From Desmonostoc muscorum FACHB-395 (lineage in GTDB: Bacteria > Cyanobacteriota > Cyanobacteriia > Cyanobacteriales > Nostocaceae): 64,000 bases of DNA. The translations under genes and the position numbers were made by a program. This document shows positions 1 to 9,417 of the stretch, piece by piece (position 1 is the stretch's first letter; the number at the start of each line of letters is the position of its first letter). The stretch covers positions 1-64,000 of the forward strand of contig NZ_JACJSF010000026.1 in the NCBI RefSeq assembly GCF_014698035.1. Direction: 5' to 3'. The notes under the pieces were generated by a model. It worked only from the letters and a program-made list of their open reading frames with translations, was not told the DNA's origin and did no database searches.

Positions 1-51
1 TTCGTATGCTCCTACTATTTTTTGCCGTAAATCTACAGAGTATGCCTTCAT
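1..51 (-). CDS. IS630-family transposase, N-terminal fragment cut by window edge
   Basis: Reading leftward from the ATG at 51-49 gives MKAYSVDLRQKIVGAYE, open to the window edge. This matches the usual start of IS630/Tc1-type transposases, whose N-terminus is a helix-turn-helix opening with 'YS.DLR.K'. Only 17 codons are visible, so whether the rest is intact cannot be told. The sequence just outside the gene (about 52-116) would hold the terminal inverted repeat. The call rests on a short motif. Confidence 0.6.
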   Translation of the reverse strand, partial: MKAYSVDLRQKIVGAYE

Positions 52-116
52 CTTTTTTTGATTCTCATACTCTGTTAGTGTACCTTATCGTTACGCAAAG
101 TGCTGTATCTCCGTTA

Positions 117-200
117 ACGAGTATTTGAACCGGATGAATCCACCTTTGAACTCCATTCACGAGTATTTGAACCGGATGAATCCACCTTTGAACTCCGTTC
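117..200. repeat. Tandem duplication of a 42-bp unit
   Basis: Two adjacent 42-bp copies, 117-158 and 159-200, start with ACGAGTATTTGAACCGGATG and differ by one base near the end (CCATTC versus CCGTTC). A third partial copy (ACGAGTATT) begins at 201 and becomes one arm of the following hairpin. It lies between the IS630 end and the 3' end of the histidine kinase gene. The rest of 52-341 shows no gene, only AT-rich sequence before the kinase stop. Confidence 0.85.
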
Positions 201-241
201 ACGAGTATTAAAGGCTCATTAATAAGCCTTTAATACTCGTG
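200..241. repeat. 17-bp perfect inverted repeat (hairpin)
   Basis: Arms 200-216 and 225-241 are perfectly complementary over 17 bp around an 8-nt loop. It lies about 100 bp beyond the stop of the leftward histidine kinase gene. It could end transcription, but no clear T-run follows on the minus strand, so a dispersed palindromic repeat is as likely. Confidence 0.75.
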
Positions 242-341
242 AAGCATTATAAAAATTCATCAAACAAGGCAAAAGTAAAAAGCAAAAGAAATATTAAATT
301 CATCTTTAATTTTTACTTTTTAATTTTTAATTTTTAATTCT

Positions 342-3300
342 TCAAGTGCGTCCAGTGAGGTTGGCAACTACAACTGCTAACTCGGCGGGATTTACTGGCT
401 TGGGGACGTGGAGTTGAAAGCCTGCTAACAAAGCTTGCGTGCGATCTTCTGCCCTAGCGTAGGCTGTCAGCGCCACTGCTGGAATCCGCCCTCCTTGATC
501 TGTTGGTAGCGCCCTCACTTGACGAATTAGTGCGTAGCCATCTTGTTGTGGCATACCGATATCGCTCACCAGTATATGGGGGCGAAATTGTTGCAAAGCA
601 AGCAGGGCTTCACAAGCAGATGCAGCTGCTATGACTTGCGCCCCATACTGTCCTAGAATTGTGGTGAGTAAATGACGCGCGTCTGCCTCATCATCAACAA
701 TTAGCACTCGCAAGTCATCTAATCTCGGCAGGTAATTATTAGCCTCTGGGACATCCACCAGAGATGAAGGCTGCTCTGCTGTATTAGCCTCTACATAAAC
801 GGCTTTCATCGGCAGATTAACAATGAATGTCGCTCCCTGTCCAATTCCTAGACTTTCGACAAAGACTGTGCCACCGTGTAATTCTACCAAGTGACGGACG
901 ATCGCTAACCCTAATCCTAGTCCGCCATGCGATCGCGTGCTGGAACTGTCAGCTTGACGAAAACGTTCAAATACATGGGGGAGGAATTCGGCAGCAATTC
1001 CCGCTCCTGTATCACTCACGCGAATTTGCACGGAAGATTCAATCCGCTCTAATTGCACATCAACTCTTCCGCCTTTGGGTGTAAACTTGACGGCGTTGGA
1101 GAGCAAGTTCCACACAACCTGTTGCAAGCGGTTGGTATCACCCACAACTACCCCAACTTCAGGATCGAATTTACACTTGATGTTAATCTCTTTAGCCTCA
1201 GCTGCTGGGCGCACAGTATCGATTGCCGCCTCTACAAGTGGTACAAGTTTTATCCGATGGATACTGAGATGAAGTGTGCCTCTAATAATCCGTGACACAT
1301 CTAGGACATCTTCGATCAGTTGTGTCAGGGATTTAGTGTTACGCTCAATTGTTTCTAACGCCCGCGCAGTAGTAGCCTCATCAAACTTACGATTTCTCAG
1401 TAGCTGCGTCCAACCTAATATGGCATTTAAGGGTGTGCGGAGTTCGTGGGAAAGGGTGGCGAGAAACTCATCCTTCATCCGGTTTGCTGATTCTGCATCG
1501 GCGCGTGCTGCTTTTTCGCGCTCAAGCAGTTGTTCACGTTCTTGCTCTGCTTGCTTGCGATCGGTAATATCGAGCATAAACCCATGTAGTAGCTGCGGCC
1601 CATTCTCATCCCGCACGACATTAACAATGTCATACAGCCACACAACTCTGCCATCAGCAGCCAACATTCTGTATTCAAATTCGTAATTATTCAGTGACAG
1701 CGAAGATTCTTGGCAATATTGAATAACCCACTCGCGATCTTCTGGATGTATATGTTTTGCCCAGAAATCATCGATATACCAGTCTGATAATGGATAGCCA
1801 AGAATCTCAACGGTTTGCGGCCCTACATAAGTAAAATTTCCGTTAGTGGCATTCACCTCCCAAGGAATTATGCGGACTTTTTCGGTTAGCGTCTTTAACC
1901 GTTTCTCGCTCTGTTTTAGTGCTGCCTCCGCTAACTTGTGAAGTGTAATATCTGTGATTAGGGCAACAAATCCTTCAACTTTTCCTTGCTCACTAAACTG
2001 GGGAACGTAACTTACATTTATGTAATGGTTTGTGCCATCTTTATGAGGTAATTGGGTTTCATAAGTGACTTCCTCTCCAGAAAGTACTGCTTCTACATAA
2101 GGAAGAATTGACTGATAAACCGACTCTCCCAGAATTTCTCTAATGTGTTTACCATAAATTTCGGAAGCGGGAAGCCCAAACCAGTCTTCATATTTCTTGT
2201 TATTAAAGCGATAACGCTGCTGAGTATCAACATAAGAAATCTGGACAGGCACAGCATTTGTAATTAGCCGCAGTTCATCTTCTCGTTGATGTAGTGCTGC
2301 TTCTGCTCGTTTGCGTTCTGTAATGTCGCGTTGAGTTCCCCATGCTCTGACTAAAAGCCCATTTTCGACAATTCCCACCAGATTATTCAAAAAATATTTG
2401 GAATTACCTTGCTTATCTATTTCGTGAGACTCTGCATCGATTAGTCGGTAATTAGAACGGATAAAATTACGCAGGTATGCAATATTATGTGGATCGGAGG
2501 GAATGAGAAAATCTCCTAGTCTGGCCTTGATAATTTCTTCGGCACGAGAACAGCCATACATCTGTGCCATTACATTGTTGCATTCGGCTAAGTAAACATA
2601 TTGATAAAAATGTTGAATTTGTTCATCTTCTGGACAGTCTACCGAAATTGGTACTTCTAGTTCAATGCACCAAATACCTTCTGAACTCTGCTCTAAAAAA
2701 GCGCGGTAGCGTTCTTCGCTTTGGCATAGGGCAAGCTCTACCTGTTTGCGTTCGCGTAGCGCAGCTTGCTGTTCGCTTAAATCAAGGACAAAAGAGATAA
2801 TATCGTTAGAATTATTTTCTAACAAAGCAGAACCTAGCAGGATGGGAACACAGTTCTGATCTTTGCAGATGTATTCGTTCTCAAAAGGCTGACATACACC
2901 TTTGGCTTTGAGTTCTGCGTAGGCGTAGCCCGCCGTAGGCATTGCACTGTTGTTTGCTTCAATATATTTTGGTGGGATCATGTCGCGCCATTGAACCCGC
3001 CCTGCAAGTAAATCTTCTTGCGAATAACCTACCATTCGTAAAAAAGCATCATTAGCTTCTGTGATCGTTCCATCCATATTGGCTACAATTACCCCAATAA
3101 TGTTGGACTCTACCAACCTTCTCAACTTTGCCTCACTCACTTTTAACTTCTGTAAACTCATTTGAAGATGTTGTTTGGCAGTGCGTAACTCTGAGTTGAG
3201 CAAGCTGATAAATGTTGTCACCAAGACAAACAAGCCTAACCGTCTTATGTTGTCTAGACTTGCAACCAAGAGCGAAAAGACTGGCTCTAAGAAAAAATAG

Positions 3301-3503
3301 CTAACGGCTAAAGTAGACAAAGCAGTAGCCAGCAACCCTGCTTCCATACCACCATACCAAGCACTAACCGCCACGGCAGCAAAAAACAGCAGGAAAATAG
3401 TTGGTTTTAGTAGTGGCTGTAGCAATAGTGTTAGTAGCAACGCGCTACCAACAGCCAATAGTGCAACAGCATAGGGTGCTAGAAGGGAACGTGTTCCTTT
3501 CAA
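342..3503 (-). CDS. Hybrid sensor histidine kinase (DUF4118-PAS-HisKA-HATPase-REC)
   Basis: A 1053-aa membrane hybrid kinase. Residues about 10-95 form a KdpD-like four-helix DUF4118 membrane region. Several PAS/PAC domains follow (about 125-660). The HisKA dimerisation box reads [19 protein letters not shown] (about 685), followed by the ATPase N/G boxes (VWNLLSNAVKFTPKGG, GLGLGLAIV). A C-terminal receiver domain starts at about 932 with the phosphoacceptor Asp near 981 (HILVSDIGMP). The start is a TTG at 3503, supported by AAGGAG about 8 nt upstream. The PAS number and lack of a partner point to a soluble-ligand or redox signal, but the stimulus is unknown. One PAS carries a dispersed-repeat insertion (2913-2943). 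Confidence 0.9.
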   Translation of the reverse strand: MKGTRSLLAPYAVALLAVGSALLLTLLLQPLLKPTIFLLFFAAVAVSAWYGGMEAGLLATALSTLAVSYFFLEPVFSLLVASLDNIRRLGLFVLVTTFISLLNSELRTAKQHLQMSLQKLKVSEAKLRRLVESNIIGVIVANMDGTITEANDAFLRMVGYSQEDLLAGRVQWRDMIPPKYIEANNSAMPTAGYAYAELKAKGVCQPFENEYICKDQNCVPILLGSALLENNSNDIISFVLDLSEQQAALRERKQVELALCQSEERYRAFLEQSSEGIWCIELEVPISVDCPEDEQIQHFYQYVYLAECNNVMAQMYGCSRAEEIIKARLGDFLIPSDPHNIAYLRNFIRSNYRLIDAESHEIDKQGNSKYFLNNLVGIVENGLLVRAWGTQRDITERKRAEAALHQREDELRLITNAVPVQISYVDTQQRYRFNNKKYEDWFGLPASEIYGKHIREILGESVYQSILPYVEAVLSGEEVTYETQLPHKDGTNHYINVSYVPQFSEQGKVEGFVALITDITLHKLAEAALKQSEKRLKTLTEKVRIIPWEVNATNGNFTYVGPQTVEILGYPLSDWYIDDFWAKHIHPEDREWVIQYCQESSLSLNNYEFEYRMLAADGRVVWLYDIVNVVRDENGPQLLHGFMLDITDRKQAEQEREQLLEREKAARADAESANRMKDEFLATLSHELRTPLNAILGWTQLLRNRKFDEATTARALETIERNTKSLTQLIEDVLDVSRIIRGTLHLSIHRIKLVPLVEAAIDTVRPAAEAKEINIKCKFDPEVGVVVGDTNRLQQVVWNLLSNAVKFTPKGGRVDVQLERIESSVQIRVSDTGAGIAAEFLPHVFERFRQADSSSTRSHGGLGLGLAIVRHLVELHGGTVFVESLGIGQGATFIVNLPMKAVYVEANTAEQPSSLVDVPEANNYLPRLDDLRVLIVDDEADARHLLTTILGQYGAQVIAAASACEALLALQQFRPHILVSDIGMPQQDGYALIRQVRALPTDQGGRIPAVALTAYARAEDRTQALLAGFQLHVPKPVNPAELAVVVANLTGRT
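2913..2943. repeat. Small dispersed repeat inserted in the histidine kinase gene
   Basis: The string GCGTAGGCGTAGCCCGCCGT and its continuation is of the GC-rich dispersed type common in Nostoc genomes; a related core (GGCGTAGGCATCGC) appears at about 23392. Here it is in frame and encodes AMPTAGYAYAEL at about residues 187-197, splitting a PAS domain. That it is mobile-derived is inferred from resemblance to known very small cyanobacterial repeats. Confidence 0.6.
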
Positions 3504-3799
3504 TGTGGCTTCTCCTTTTATGCAGCTAGCTAAAGGATTATTCCCAAAATCAGCTAGAGAATGCGATGCGTTAGCCAGTCTGCGTTCGCTTCTAGCGTCT
3601 CGTAGAGAGCATCACAGCCCGTCGTAGACATCGCTCAATATTTATTATGCATCGAAATAATACACATTAAAGCAGTTATTTGCTGTGAATCTATCTAAAG
3701 GATTAAAGCTTAGTTTTAGCAGAGGTTAAATAGCTAAGATTTATCGCTCTAATTATATATTTTATATTTCTCTGTATCCGTCAAACAGCATAGCTGTAA

Positions 3800-5101
3800 T
3801 TAATTTTTAAAATTAACTTCTTTTAGGATATAAGTCATCATTTCTCCTTTGCCTTTAACCTGAATCAAACCTCGTTTATCGAATAAGTATTTATCTTTTA
3901 AAAGCTGATAAGTTGCTTCACAGACCTGGATACTACCGGCTATTCCATGTGATTCCATTCTACTAGCAGTATTTACTGTATCTCCCCAGAGATCGTAAGC
4001 AAATTTTTTCAGCCCAATCACTCCCGCTACAACTGGCCCTGTACTAATACCAATACGGATGCTAAATAATTGATTATTTTCTGCATTAAAGATAGCTATA
4101 GCATTTTGCATATCCAACGCCATATTAGCTATTGCTGAAGCATGATCGTTAGACTGATTTGGCAATCCGGCAACAGCCATATATGCGTCGCCAATAGTCT
4201 TGATTTTCTCTACTCCGTGAAGTTCTGCTAATTGGTCAAACAAACAGAATATTGTATTTAAGAACTCAACTAATTCCGTAGGAGATGTACGAGCTGAAAG
4301 CTCTGTAAAACCAACAATATCGGCAAATAATACCGTAACTTCCATAAAACTATCAGCAATAGTTGTAGGCTGTTGTTTTAATTGTTCTGCAATCATCCCT
4401 GGCAGAATATTTAGTAGCAGCCGTTCCGATTTTTGCTGTGCCAGTTCCATTGCTTTACGTGCATAAAATTCTTTTTTTCGCAAGCGTTCGTATAAGAATA
4501 CAGAAAATACACAAATTATGCAAGTCCAAAAGAAGTATAATCCTTGTTCAGCATAAAAAGCTGATGGATTTTTCAATATAGGATTATATAAGAAATATAA
4601 GGTTAAATAGCAAATTATTGTTCCGAATTGAGATATTAAATGCATCCACCATTGAACTGGTATAATTGTAGCCTGAGTGAGAAACATCAGAGTCCAAATA
4701 TTGCTTCTAGGTTCCAGATTATTAAACAATAAAGCTATATCAATTTGGACAACACAAGTTACAGCCCAGCATAAACTCAAAAAAATTAAGTCAGGATGGC
4801 GACGACCGATAGAAGTTTTACATAAACCCCAACAAATAAGAGTGAATAATTCTACGACAATCCCAATTTTAAAAGCGTATATCTTGGCTTCTAAATATGA
4901 ATTTGCCCAAAGGAAAAAAGCGATTAAAGTCAAGCCAGCTACCAGCATAATCTGCGCCTGCAATTGTAGCCGTTTCAGTAGAAAGCTCTGTCGCTGTTCT
5001 TTATAGGATTCGGCAAGGTTATTGTTGGTTTGCCGATTGGACATTCCGTGACTAATGAGGGCATCTAGTTGGGTTTTATCTGAGTTACTTGGATGAATCA
5101 T
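3800..5101 (-). CDS. Membrane-bound class III adenylate cyclase
   Basis: A 433-aa protein that would make cAMP from ATP. The N-terminal half (about 40-215) has about six hydrophobic helices. A short coiled linker (about 215-240, ending SERLLLNILPG) leads to a class III catalytic domain from about 250 to the end. Metal-binding aspartates are in VTVLFADIVGFTEL and KTIGDAYMAVAG. The purine-selecting pair is Lys (in EKIKTIGDAY) and Asp (in YDLWGDTVNTASRM), which in this family means ATP rather than GTP. It stands alone between intergenic regions. The membrane part is not a recognised CHASE or CACHE sensor. Confidence 0.88.
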   Translation of the reverse strand: MIHPSNSDKTQLDALISHGMSNRQTNNNLAESYKEQRQSFLLKRLQLQAQIMLVAGLTLIAFFLWANSYLEAKIYAFKIGIVVELFTLICWGLCKTSIGRRHPDLIFLSLCWAVTCVVQIDIALLFNNLEPRSNIWTLMFLTQATIIPVQWWMHLISQFGTIICYLTLYFLYNPILKNPSAFYAEQGLYFFWTCIICVFSVFLYERLRKKEFYARKAMELAQQKSERLLLNILPGMIAEQLKQQPTTIADSFMEVTVLFADIVGFTELSARTSPTELVEFLNTIFCLFDQLAELHGVEKIKTIGDAYMAVAGLPNQSNDHASAIANMALDMQNAIAIFNAENNQLFSIRIGISTGPVVAGVIGLKKFAYDLWGDTVNTASRMESHGIAGSIQVCEATYQLLKDKYLFDKRGLIQVKGKGEMMTYILKEVNFKN

Positions 5102-5209
5102 GCACTTTTTGCGTTATTAGTAATCAATAGACTAGGGAGTAAAGAAGGGAATAGGTTACAGGGTACAGATTATTCCCTATCACCTGTCACCTGTAACCTA
5201 ATCCCTATG

Positions 5210-5240
5210 CCCAATTCCCAATTCCCAATCCCCAATTCCC
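5210..5240. repeat. Heptanucleotide short tandem repeat (CCCAATT type)
   Basis: About four degenerate copies of the 7-mer CCCAATT lie directly upstream of the helicase start codon at 5245. Such STRRs are typical of heterocystous cyanobacteria. Its closeness to the start codon leaves no recognisable Shine-Dalgarno sequence for the helicase. Confidence 0.8.
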
Positions 5241-5244
5241 ATAA

Positions 5245-6846
5245 ATGGCTCGTACCCCTACACTAAATTTTGATCGTGGCACATTAATTTTGCATCCACC
5301 ACCACGCGGCAAAGGTTGGATGGATTATGCTACGTGGGATGATAGAGTTGAAAAATTCCGCATTCCAGCAATTAGATACCGATCGCTAGTAGAAGCACTA
5401 CAAGCGGAAGATGTGAATTTTATCGATGAGGCCAAGCAATTTTATCCTGTAGATTTGGTTCCTACTCTGGAAATGGAACCCTATCCCCACCAGACTGAGG
5501 CGTTAGCGGCTTGGAAACTGGCAGGTAGGCAGGGAGTCGTTGTGCTTCCCACGGCGGCGGGAAAGACTTATTTAGCACAAATGGCGATGCAATCAACGCC
5601 GCGAACAACGCTAATTGTGGTGCCAACTTTAGATTTAATGCATCAGTGGTATGCACATTTGGTAGCAGCTTTTCCCGATGCTGAGGTGGGATTGCTGGGA
5701 GGTGGTTCGCGGGATAGAACAGCTATCTTAGTTGCAACTTATGATAGTGCAGCAATTCACGCCGAAACCTTGGGAAATCAATATGCGCTGATTGTTTTTG
5801 ATGAATGCCATCATTTACCGACAGATTTTAATCGGGTGATTGCTGAATATGCGATCGCGCCTTATCGTCTGGGACTCTCTGCTACACCGGAACGCACTGA
5901 TGGTAAACACGCTGATTTAAATATTCTGATTGGTGAAGAAGTATATCGTAAACGCGCCGAAGATTTGGCAGGGAAGGCGTTAGCAGAACATGAAATTGTC
6001 CAAATTAAAGTAAAGTTATCGCAACTTGAGCGGGAAAGATACAATCAACTCATTCAAACCCGCAACGACTTTTTGAAGCAATCGAAGATTTCTTTGGGGA
6101 GTCTGCAAGGTTGGCAAATGTTTGTGCAAATGAGTGCTAGATCGCAATCTGGACGTAGGGCGATGTTAGCGCACCGGGAAGCGAAAGATATCGCTTTGGG
6201 GACTGATGGGAAGTTGCGAATTTTGATTAATTTATTGGCAGAACATTATCCAGCAAGAATTTTGATTTTTACTGCTGATAACGCAACGGTTTATCGCATT
6301 TCTCAAGAGTTGCTAATTCCGGCGATTACTCATCAAACTCCTGTGAAGGAACGGCATGAGATATTAACTAAGTTTCGAGAGGGTAAATATAATACTTTGG
6401 TTGCTTCTCATGTGTTGAATGAAGGCGTTGATGTACCTGCGGCTTCTGTGGCAATTATTTTATCGGGGACGGGTTCGGCTAGGGAGTATACTCAGCGCTT
6501 GGGAAGGATTTTAAGGAAGGGGAATATTGAAAATAAGCAAGCGATTTTGTATGAGGTTGTGGCGGAGGATACAAGTGAGGAGGGGACTTCGGCTAGAAGA
6601 AGAGGGGAGAGGAATAACGAACCGCAGAGGCGCGGAGGACGCAGAGAGGAAGAGGAGAGGAAGGGGAAGTTAGAGGTTGTGTATGGGAGTGGGAAGGAAA
6701 GGAGTTTGAAGGCTGCGGAACAGTTAGAAATTAATTATTCAACGGGAAGTTCAAAATCTAAAATCCAAAATTCAGATGTTACCGACAGACTTACTGATGC
6801 ATCGCCAAAACGGGGAGGAGATCATCCCGAAGAGACTGAAGATTGA
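5245..6846 (+). CDS. XPB-like superfamily 2 DNA helicase
   Basis: A 533-aa helicase. An N-terminal region of about 80 residues resembles the damage-recognition part of bacterial/archaeal XPB. Motif I is VLPTAAGKTYLAQ (about 96), motif II is FDECHHLP (about 179), motif III is GLSATPERTD, and motif VI is YTQRLGRILRKG. Its 3' end overlaps by 71 bp the start of a DUF790 gene. In archaea XPB works with the nuclease Bax1, a DUF790 relative, to open and cut damaged DNA, so the pair probably acts in DNA repair. The last 90 residues are low-complexity (Arg/Glu-rich) because dispersed-repeat DNA is present in the gene at about 6616-6646. Confidence 0.88.
   Translation: MARTPTLNFDRGTLILHPPPRGKGWMDYATWDDRVEKFRIPAIRYRSLVEALQAEDVNFIDEAKQFYPVDLVPTLEMEPYPHQTEALAAWKLAGRQGVVVLPTAAGKTYLAQMAMQSTPRTTLIVVPTLDLMHQWYAHLVAAFPDAEVGLLGGGSRDRTAILVATYDSAAIHAETLGNQYALIVFDECHHLPTDFNRVIAEYAIAPYRLGLSATPERTDGKHADLNILIGEEVYRKRAEDLAGKALAEHEIVQIKVKLSQLERERYNQLIQTRNDFLKQSKISLGSLQGWQMFVQMSARSQSGRRAMLAHREAKDIALGTDGKLRILINLLAEHYPARILIFTADNATVYRISQELLIPAITHQTPVKERHEILTKFREGKYNTLVASHVLNEGVDVPAASVAIILSGTGSAREYTQRLGRILRKGNIENKQAILYEVVAEDTSEEGTSARRRGERNNEPQRRGGRREEEERKGKLEVVYGSGKERSLKAAEQLEINYSTGSSKSKIQNSDVTDRLTDASPKRGGDHPEETED
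6616..6646. repeat. CGCAGAGG-type dispersed repeat within the helicase gene
   Basis: The string AACGAACCGCAGAGGCGCGG and the following ACGCAGAG resemble an intergenic repeat very common in filamentous cyanobacteria. It is translated here into an Arg/Glu-rich tail (EPQRRGGRREEE) after the helicase core. The inference is a repeat insertion that kept the reading frame. Confidence 0.6.
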
Positions 6847-7990
6847 TCAAAAAACTTCGGAGTTGGCGATTGAGTTAATTAATTATTTTCAATCAGCAGT
6901 GGGGAAGACTCAGGGTGTACTTGAGCGACAACTGACTGATTTTGAAGGAGATTCTACAGATTATCGGGTAAAGCGGGGATTAGCTTATATTCTCAAAAGC
7001 AGTTTTTGCACTTTTGAGGTGGTTAGTCCTTTGGAACCACAGATGTTAAGAGAACGGGTGTTTTCGTTGGCTGCAAAGTCTGTTTCTAGTCGAGAATCAA
7101 CCCAAGTTACTCTGAGTAAAATTGCTGATGAGTTAACTCAAGAACTTGAGCGGGAAGTTCTACTAGAACAGGTTCGGAATGGACTATACGCTGATTTATC
7201 TGAAAATAAAATTTTGACAGTTTTTGATGCACCAACAGCGCCAGATTTGTTAAATCGATATAACTTATCTCAGGTGCAGGGTGTGTTTTATAAGGCCAGT
7301 AAACTGGTGTTAAATGCTCATCGCAATGTTCCAGGTGAATATAAGCTGTTATTTCGCTATCTGAAGTTGTTTCAATTGATGGCTTATATTGAAGGTGATG
7401 CTGACCACGGGTTTACCATTACCATTGACGGACCGACGAGTTTGTTTAATCCTAGTACACGATATGGGTTAGCGATCGCTAAACTTATTCCCGCTTTACT
7501 TCACGTTACTAAATGGAGTCTTTCTTCCATTCTCCAAACCCGCGACGCTTATACAAATACTTGGAAAACTGGACGTTTCACCCTCAATTCCGAATGTGGT
7601 TTAGTATCCCACTATCCACCGGGGAAGCCTTACGATAGTATGTTAGAAGCATCTTTTGCTGATAAGTGGGATGCTTTAAAAAGTGGTTGGGCATTAGAGC
7701 GAGAAGTTGATTTAATACCGATTCCCGGTAGTGTAATGATTCCCGATTTTCGCTTAGTGCATTCTGATGGACGCACTTTCTTATTAGAAATTGTTGGTTA
7801 TTGGCGGCCAGAATATTTACAAAAGAAATTTTCTCAGGTGCGGCGGGCTGGACGCGATGACTTAATTTTGGCAATTTCTGAACGGCTTAATTTAGAAAAG
7901 GCGGGAGTAAAATTAAATGATGTCCCCGCCAGAATTGTTTGGTTTAAAGATAAGTTATTGCCGAAAGCTGTCTTAGCTGTAATGGATTGA
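6776..7990 (+). CDS. DUF790 family protein (Bax1-like nuclease partner of XPB)
   Basis: A 404-aa protein starting MLPTDLLMHRQNGEEIIPKRL, the usual opening of DUF790 proteins. The C-terminal part has a PD-(D/E)xK-like arrangement: E..FADKWDAL (about 288), then IPDFRLVHSDGRTFLLEIVGYWRPEYL (about 322-349), where D of PDF and E of LEIVG are candidate metal ligands. The gene begins inside the last 71 bp of the helicase gene, so the two are co-transcribed and probably translationally coupled. By analogy with archaeal XPB-Bax1, it would be the 3' incision nuclease of a repair pair; this role is not shown in cyanobacteria as far as I know. Confidence 0.85.
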   Translation: MLPTDLLMHRQNGEEIIPKRLKIDQKTSELAIELINYFQSAVGKTQGVLERQLTDFEGDSTDYRVKRGLAYILKSSFCTFEVVSPLEPQMLRERVFSLAAKSVSSRESTQVTLSKIADELTQELEREVLLEQVRNGLYADLSENKILTVFDAPTAPDLLNRYNLSQVQGVFYKASKLVLNAHRNVPGEYKLLFRYLKLFQLMAYIEGDADHGFTITIDGPTSLFNPSTRYGLAIAKLIPALLHVTKWSLSSILQTRDAYTNTWKTGRFTLNSECGLVSHYPPGKPYDSMLEASFADKWDALKSGWALEREVDLIPIPGSVMIPDFRLVHSDGRTFLLEIVGYWRPEYLQKKFSQVRRAGRDDLILAISERLNLEKAGVKLNDVPARIVWFKDKLLPKAVLAVMD

Positions 7991-8048
7991 TTATGGAGAC
8001 TGGGTAATTGCTATTGGATATTTCATAATTGGAAAAGTCTTCCCTCAT

Positions 8049-8085
8049 TCCCAGTCCCCAGTCCCCAGTCCCCAGTCCCCAGTCC
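8049..8085. repeat. Heptanucleotide short tandem repeat (CCCCAGT type)
   Basis: About five copies of the 7-mer CCCCAGT lie between the converging DUF790 and RNA-helicase genes, ending at the stop codon of the latter. Confidence 0.85.
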
Positions 8086-9417
8086 CTACTTAGAACGACG
8101 CGATGCGGACGAACGAGCCCCAGGCTTCTCGCCGTTAGTCGCGGGTGGCGCTGCTTTACGTTTAGCTGATGTCCGTGGTAAAGGTTTAGGAGTCCGAGGC
8201 GATCGCTTTTCACCTCCAGATTTGGGTCTGTGTTGCCGTCCATTGGGGATTGGTTCGGCCGTTATATCGGGGTTAGGGCCAAAGCCAGCCACTACTTCCC
8301 TTGGTAAACGCTGCTCAATCAGTTTTTCGATATCTGTCAATAGACTGTATTCATCTACGCATACCAGCGATACGGCTTCACCTGACGCACCAGCACGACC
8401 AGTTCGCCCAATGCGATGAACATAATCTTCCGGTACATTGGGTAGATCGAAGTTGACTACATGGGGTAGTTCACTGATGTCAAGACCTCTAGCTGCAATG
8501 TCTGTCGCCACTAATACCTGTAAGCTACCATTCTTGAATTTTGCCAGAGCATTGGTACGCACCGGTTGGCTCTTATTCCCGTGGATTGCCAATGCTTGAA
8601 TGCGGTCTTCACCCAACTGCTTAACTAAACGGTCAGCGCCATACTTGGTACGAGTAAACACTAGCACTTGATACCAATTATCTCGCCGAATTAGGTGAGC
8701 AAGTAATTGACGTTTCTTGTCACGATCTACTTGGTAAATTTTTTGGGCAATTGTCTCGGCGGTGACGTTGCGGCGTGCCACCTCAATCATCTTCGGGTTA
8801 TTGAGTAGTCCGGCGGCTAGCGCTTTAATTTTGTCCGAAAAAGTAGCGAAGAATAACAAATTTTGTCGCTTTTTGGGCAAAAGTGCAAGGATGCGGCGGA
8901 TATCATGGATAAAGCCCATATCCAGCATCCGATCTGCTTCATCTAGAACTAAAACCTCAATATGTGACAGGTTTAGCGTGCCCTGCTGTACGTGATCCAG
9001 CAGTCGCCCTGGAGTAGCCACCAAAATATCCACTCGGTTCTTCAAACGCTGTTTTTGCAGATTAATACCGACTCCGCCAAACATCACCATCGAGTTTAGC
9101 TGCAAGTATTTGCCATACTCGCGCACGCTTTCTTCTACTTGGGCGGCGAGTTCACGAGTCGGGGTGAGAATCAGTGCCCGGATCGGGCGGTATCCATTAG
9201 ATGTAACTTTGACGTTCTTTTCGGACGATAACCGATGTAGAAGTGGTAGGGTAAAACTAGCGGTTTTTCCAGTGCCAGTTTGTGCCCCAGCTAGTAAATC
9301 GCTACCCGATAAGACGGCAGGAATCGACTGTATCTGAATTGGCGTAGGTTCGGTGTACCCTCGCTCTGTAACCGCACGGATAATTTCATTGGACAAGCCG
9401 AGAGTAGAAAAATTCAT
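8086..9417 (-). CDS. DEAD-box ATP-dependent RNA helicase (RhlE-like)
   Basis: A 443-aa helicase if started at the ATG at 9417. That ATG has GGAG a few bases upstream and gives [16 protein letters not shown], the typical start of the Q-motif region. The 43 residues encoded further upstream look unlike protein. Motifs in order are [41 protein letters not shown] (SAT replaced by FAT), and [10 protein letters not shown]. The C-terminal tail is basic ([15 protein letters not shown]) and probably binds RNA. Cyanobacterial members such as CrhR are induced by cold or redox stress; the roughly 240-nt leader to the divergent infC leaves room for that sort of control. Motif III 'FAT' instead of 'SAT' is unusual and could alter coupling of ATPase to unwinding. 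Confidence 0.9.
   Translation of the reverse strand: MNFSTLGLSNEIIRAVTERGYTEPTPIQIQSIPAVLSGSDLLAGAQTGTGKTASFTLPLLHRLSSEKNVKVTSNGYRPIRALILTPTRELAAQVEESVREYGKYLQLNSMVMFGGVGINLQKQRLKNRVDILVATPGRLLDHVQQGTLNLSHIEVLVLDEADRMLDMGFIHDIRRILALLPKKRQNLLFFATFSDKIKALAAGLLNNPKMIEVARRNVTAETIAQKIYQVDRDKKRQLLAHLIRRDNWYQVLVFTRTKYGADRLVKQLGEDRIQALAIHGNKSQPVRTNALAKFKNGSLQVLVATDIAARGLDISELPHVVNFDLPNVPEDYVHRIGRTGRAGASGEAVSLVCVDEYSLLTDIEKLIEQRLPREVVAGFGPNPDITAEPIPNGRQHRPKSGGEKRSPRTPKPLPRTSAKRKAAPPATNGEKPGARSSASRRSK

Noticed and set aside
1276..1686. 136-codon rightward frame inside the histidine kinase gene
   Set aside because: It is the antisense shadow of the HisKA/PAS coding region, with Ser/Arg-rich composition typical of such shadows.
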